Source: Candidatus Sivonenia alaskensis PMM_0068
Lineage (GTDB): Bacteria; Cyanobacteriota; Cyanobacteriia; Gloeobacterales; PMM-0068
DNA: 26,273 nt
NCBI GenBank assembly: GCA_949127685.1
Contig: CASBPW010000022.1
Span: 1 to 26,273 of the forward strand
Direction: 5' to 3'
Part shown: one piece after another, positions 23,425 through 26,273 of the stretch
Numbering within the stretch: the first letter of the stretch is position 1
Layout of the letters: each line of letters starts with the position of its first letter
Notes under the pieces: generated by a model
What the model was told of the DNA's origin: nothing
The model's input: only the letters and a program-made list of their open reading frames with translations
Database searches by the model: none
Translations under genes and position numbers: made by a program

Positions 23425-24702
23425 TTAGTCTCTAAAAGTTATAGATTGCCCGTCACTAAGCTGCTGAAGATGACTGGTAATGATGCGATCACCATCCGTC
23501 AAACCAGAAGCAATTTCTATCTGGTTGTCCCGGATACTCCCTGTTTTGACCCAACGTAATGCTGCCTGGTTATTGGCATCAACGACATAGACTCCCTCTA
23601 GTTGCCCTCGTCTGACCAGGGTATCGGCTGGAATCATGATCACTTCTTGGGTGCCACGGGGAAGTTCTATCCGTCCGAACATCCCAGAAATCAGAGGACC
23701 AGAATTTTTAAGCGGGACTTTGACGATAAAACTCCGAGAATTTGGGTCAGCCGTGGGGACAATCTGCTTCACCTTTGCGGTCTGTGTATCTTCTAAAGCA
23801 TCGATTTTGACGACAACCGCTTGGTCAATGCGGATAAAGCGCAGATCTGCCTCGGGCACAGCAATTTCTAAGCGCAAACGGTCTGTATTTTCCAGCTTCA
23901 GGAGAGGGGAGCCAGGTGTTGTCATTTCTCCTTCGTAGGCTAGTTTCTGAGTGACAACCCCGTCGAAGGGTGCTCGAATGACCCCGTAGCTAATGTTTGC
24001 AGAAGCTGCCCCTACCCCTGCTTTTGCCTGAGCAATGGTCGCCTGGGATTGAGCAATCGCGGCTTCTCCTTGGCGGATGGCCGATTCGACTTGGGCTACT
24101 TTCGCCTGAGCGACATCCAAAGCCGTGTTTGCTTGGTCTAGTTGCGATTGAGAAATGGCTCCCTCATTACGTAATTGGGCAGTCCGGGACTGGTTAATTT
24201 TGGCCAGATTCAAGGAAGCCCTGGCCTCCACCTGTTGAGACTTTAACTGGTTCAAATTAGCTTTTGTTTGGGCAAGCCCCGCCTGGGATTGGCCAACGCC
24301 AGCCTGAGCTTGTGCATTTTGGGCAGCTATATCGGCGACATCGATTTGGGCAACCATCTGTCCTTTTTTGACCCGATCCCCTTCTTCTAAAGCCAGGGCT
24401 TTGATCCGTCCGCTGACGCGGGTGGATAGAACGGCACTGTCAACGGGCTGAATCGTTCCTGATAACTCCAGCCTGTCCGGAACTTTTTTGAGTCGCACCG
24501 TCAAAGTATCCACCGTCAAAGGGATAACCGTTGTTTTTAGCGTCGTTTTGTTATCCGTAGGGCTTTGCCTAAACTGTTGTGCTGTCCAGATACCCCCGGC
24601 CAGTACCAAAGCAATTCCTACCACAGACCACCAAACTTTATGGGGTGGTAAGCGTAACCGAAATCTCTCTCTAGATGGTGATTCTGAAGTTACTTCAGAC
24701 AT
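23425..24702 (-). CDS. RND efflux periplasmic adaptor (membrane-fusion protein, HlyD/AcrA family)
   Basis: 425-aa adaptor linking the inner-membrane pump to an outer-membrane channel. A cytoplasmic tail of about 23 residues precedes one membrane anchor (about 24-42), so it is not lipidated. A barrel-sandwich half-motif follows at about 80-123 (SGRIKALALEEGDRVKKGQM). A long Ala/Gln-rich alpha-hairpin covers roughly 125-232 and is low in complexity. The second half-motif is IRAPFDGVVTQKLAYEGEM, then the beta-barrel and membrane-proximal domains. A GAGGAGCG ribosome-binding site precedes the ATG. It lies 34 bases after sqr and 4 bases before the pump gene, all on the minus strand. Confidence 0.95.
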   Translation of the reverse strand: MSEVTSESPSRERFRLRLPPHKVWWSVVGIALVLAGGIWTAQQFRQSPTDNKTTLKTTVIPLTVDTLTVRLKKVPDRLELSGTIQPVDSAVLSTRVSGRIKALALEEGDRVKKGQMVAQIDVADIAAQNAQAQAGVGQSQAGLAQTKANLNQLKSQQVEARASLNLAKINQSRTAQLRNEGAISQSQLDQANTALDVAQAKVAQVESAIRQGEAAIAQSQATIAQAKAGVGAASANISYGVIRAPFDGVVTQKLAYEGEMTTPGSPLLKLENTDRLRLEIAVPEADLRFIRIDQAVVVKIDALEDTQTAKVKQIVPTADPNSRSFIVKVPLKNSGPLISGMFGRIELPRGTQEVIMIPADTLVRRGQLEGVYVVDANNQAALRWVKTGSIRDNQIEIASGLTDGDRIITSHLQQLSDGQSITFRD

Positions 24703-24736
24703 AGCGCTCCTCGCTTGGCAATGAAAAGGCTTAGCT

Positions 24737-26026
24737 TCACGGCTTTACTTCCTGAAGTTCAGTCTTCTCCTCAGGTAATGCTTCTGTCATTTCCATTCCC
24801 AGCATTTTCAGGCTGAGTTCTTCATAGAACGGCAAGGCAACTCCTGCCCTCATCTTTTGCAAGAAGTAGTGCTCAAAAGCCATTTTGACCCAATGCACCC
24901 AGCGACCTTTCGCCGCATAGGATTTATTTCTGGGCGGAATCACAGGGTCTGCCAGAAAAGCAATGCCCTGGTCTCCCATATCCGCGAAGCAAATCGCAGA
25001 CAAGGTCGGCGTCGCTTTCTTGCCTTTAAGGACTCCCAAATCCACGGCAATATTGTGGGCAACGGCAAGGGCCATGGATTCATTCATTTGTCCGGTTTTA
25101 GGTGTTCCTATGGGAATGGGCGTTTCTTCCACAGGTGCTAGGGCTGTGATCACACCGACAGGGTGAATATTCGGATATTGAGGATGTTGCCAGACTTTGT
25201 CTACGGGCACGAAACCTTTGGCATTTCCCATGTCGGGAGAATGGCGAACCACCTCAGGACCAAGAAAGGAAGGCATGACCATCGCGTATTTATAGGGTAG
25301 GGTCTGTCCCCCGACCATCTTTATTGCTGTGGGCGTGACTTCTTGAATCGCGGCATTGGCCAGCCACTTAATCCCCCGTTCGCTGAAGGCATCTTCCATC
25401 AGCCTGCGGGAATTGGCCATGCCGCCAATGCCCATATGACCGATGTAGGGCTCTGGAGTGACGAACGTGATATCAACTTTCTTACGGAGTTTCTGCTTCT
25501 TAAGTTCATGGTCTACCAAGAAGACAAACTCATAGGCAGGACCGAAACAACTGGCTCCCGGTGCAGCTCCGACAATGAGAGGACCGGGATCTTGTAAAAA
25601 GGCCTCCCAGGCTTTAGCAGACTCCAGGGCATGGGGACCGGTACAAATGGAATGGGTGTAGCCCTCTTCTGGGCCCAATCCTGGCACCGCTGCAAAATTG
25701 AGGGCTGGCCCGGTGGCAATCACTAAGTGGTCATAAGGTAGAACCTGACTATCTTTAGTGACGACTGTTTGGTTTACCGGAGCAATATACGAGGCTGCCT
25801 GAGAAATAAAGGAAATCCCCTGTTTCTCCAGCACGGGGGCCAAGTCAAACTGGATTTTATCCAGAGGAGATAGGCCTAAGGCAACCCAGGGCAACGAAGG
25901 GGTGAAGATGAATTTGGGGGCCTTAGAAACTACGGTGATTTTGTGGTCTTTGCCCAGCAGTTTGTGCAATTCATAGGCGGCAGGTAGCCCTCCTAACCCG
26001 GCACCAATGACAACGATATTGGCCAT
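24737..26026 (-). CDS. sqr: Sulfide:quinone oxidoreductase (type I, SqrA-like)
   Basis: Membrane-associated flavoprotein that oxidises sulfide to sulfane sulfur or polysulfide and passes electrons to quinone. 429 aa. The FAD-binding GxGxxG is IGAGLGGLPAAYEL (7-20), with a second site at VIATGPALNF. All three redox cysteines of the Acidithiobacillus ferrooxidans enzyme are kept: Cys128 (HSICTG), Cys160 (GASCFGPAYEF) and Cys346 (AICFADMGDQG). The two first even fall at the same residue numbers as I recall them. Other family blocks are EPYIGHMGIGG, PVEETPIPIGTPKTG and the C-terminal GRWVHWVKMAFEHYFLQKM, which would hold the membrane-binding helices. Flavocytochrome c subunits are excluded by the absence of a signal peptide. 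It heads an apparent operon with the RND adaptor and pump, and a YgaP-like gene lies upstream. Confidence 0.93.
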   Translation of the reverse strand: MANIVVIGAGLGGLPAAYELHKLLGKDHKITVVSKAPKFIFTPSLPWVALGLSPLDKIQFDLAPVLEKQGISFISQAASYIAPVNQTVVTKDSQVLPYDHLVIATGPALNFAAVPGLGPEEGYTHSICTGPHALESAKAWEAFLQDPGPLIVGAAPGASCFGPAYEFVFLVDHELKKQKLRKKVDITFVTPEPYIGHMGIGGMANSRRLMEDAFSERGIKWLANAAIQEVTPTAIKMVGGQTLPYKYAMVMPSFLGPEVVRHSPDMGNAKGFVPVDKVWQHPQYPNIHPVGVITALAPVEETPIPIGTPKTGQMNESMALAVAHNIAVDLGVLKGKKATPTLSAICFADMGDQGIAFLADPVIPPRNKSYAAKGRWVHWVKMAFEHYFLQKMRAGVALPFYEELSLKMLGMEMTEALPEEKTELQEVKP

Positions 26027-26059
26027 ATTGCATATTCCTAAATAAGGAAAGGGGAAACA

Positions 26060-26155
26060 TATAGCGGTCCCCGAATGAATGAAGTAGATCAGAAGCCTTA
26101 CTGTGCAGGCGTTACAGATGCCGTGCTGTACCTCACTCTAGTGAAAACCGCTATA
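26060..26155. repeat. Element bounded by 9-bp inverted repeats upstream of sqr
   Basis: TATAGCGGT (26060-26068) and ACCGCTATA (26147-26155) are perfect inverted ends of a 96-base segment that contains no gene. TA at both outer ends would fit a miniature element of IS630/Tc1 type, which inserts at TA. The segment also has an internal CACT-CT-AGTG hairpin. One end overlaps the likely sqr promoter/leader. It could instead be a folded leader RNA or a regulatory site. Confidence 0.4.
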
Positions 26156-26168
26156 AACACAAATGAAC

Positions 26169-26273
26169 TCACTGACCTGATGCAGTCTCAGGAACCCTTA
26201 AAGCTTTGAGCAAAGCCATGAGAGGGCACCAATTCGTAAATGCTGACTGCAGCAAATTCAGCCCGACAAAGGC
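26169..26273 (-). CDS. YgaP/DUF2892-like membrane protein, C-terminal end only
   Basis: The last 34 codons plus TGA of a gene entering from beyond the right edge of the window. The visible part, GLNLLQSAFTNWCPLMALLK and following, is the end of the YgaP-type (DUF2892) two-helix membrane domain: a helix rich in Gly/Leu followed by the conserved Cys-Pro-Leu. In other bacteria such domains occur alone or fused to rhodanese and are common beside sulfide-oxidation genes. It ends 142 bases upstream of sqr on the same strand. The N-terminal part, and whether a rhodanese domain is present, cannot be seen. Confidence 0.7.
   Translation of the reverse strand, partial: AFVGLNLLQSAFTNWCPLMALLKALRVPETASGQ

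Noticed and set aside
23997..24440. Repetitive Ala/Gln pattern in the adaptor gene that might look like a DNA repeat
   Set aside because: It is the heptad-rich alpha-hairpin of a membrane-fusion protein, with no conserved DNA repeat unit.
1..26273. CRISPR arrays, transposases, prophage or toxin-antitoxin modules
   Set aside because: No regular spaced repeats, recombinase or transposase motifs or phage genes were seen on either strand; the only mobile-like item is the small inverted-repeat element at 26060-26155.

Overview
The window comes from an oxygenic cyanobacterium. It carries both photosystem I core genes (psaA, psaB), the small subunit gene psaM, chlorophyll synthase (chlG) and the cyanobacterial nitrogen regulator ntcA. 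Base composition is moderate, and several starts are TTG or GTG. The photosystem I proteins differ from common cyanobacterial ones: PsaA has a roughly 16-residue insertion and a shortened loop, and PsaM has an N-terminal extension. This would fit an early-branching or otherwise divergent lineage (Gloeobacterales is one possibility), but no phylogeny could be run.

Layout. 1-1936 (+): a 5'-truncated AMIN/amidase_3 cell-wall amidase followed by glutamate racemase murI. 1989-3758 (-): tRNA-Leu(CAA), ntcA with a perfect NtcA box in its own promoter region, and an exported L,D-transpeptidase-like protein. 3810-5051 (+): an O-methyltransferase and a rhodanese-fold protein without the catalytic Cys. 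5073-10927 (-): a strong terminator, then psaB, psaA and chlG, with the psaA promoter and leader in the only gene-free stretch longer than 300 bases (9646-9967). 11048-15524 (+): a GH38 alpha-mannosidase overlapping a secreted GHL10-type glycosidase-like protein. 15593-15988 (-): a single-domain STAS protein. 16203-20094 (+): ychF, psaM, two translationally coupled small unknown genes (the second FtsL/FtsB-like in architecture), ruvA, murQ and a small unknown gene. 20106-26273 (-): a sulfide locus transcribed leftward, consisting of the end of a YgaP/DUF2892-like membrane protein gene, type I sulfide:quinone oxidoreductase (sqr), a periplasmic membrane-fusion protein and an RND transporter.

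How the genes fit together. Three themes recur: photosystem I and chlorophyll supply (chlG, psaA, psaB, psaM); cell-wall turnover (amidase, murI, L,D-transpeptidase-like protein, murQ, possibly the FtsL/FtsB-like protein); and sulfide oxidation coupled by position to an efflux pump. I saw no CRISPR array, no transposase, no prophage and no rRNA. I do not see a clearly new multi-gene system. The best candidates for new biology are the sqr-MFP-RND arrangement, the divergent photosystem I features, and the coupled orf73/orf133 pair next to psaM and ruvA.
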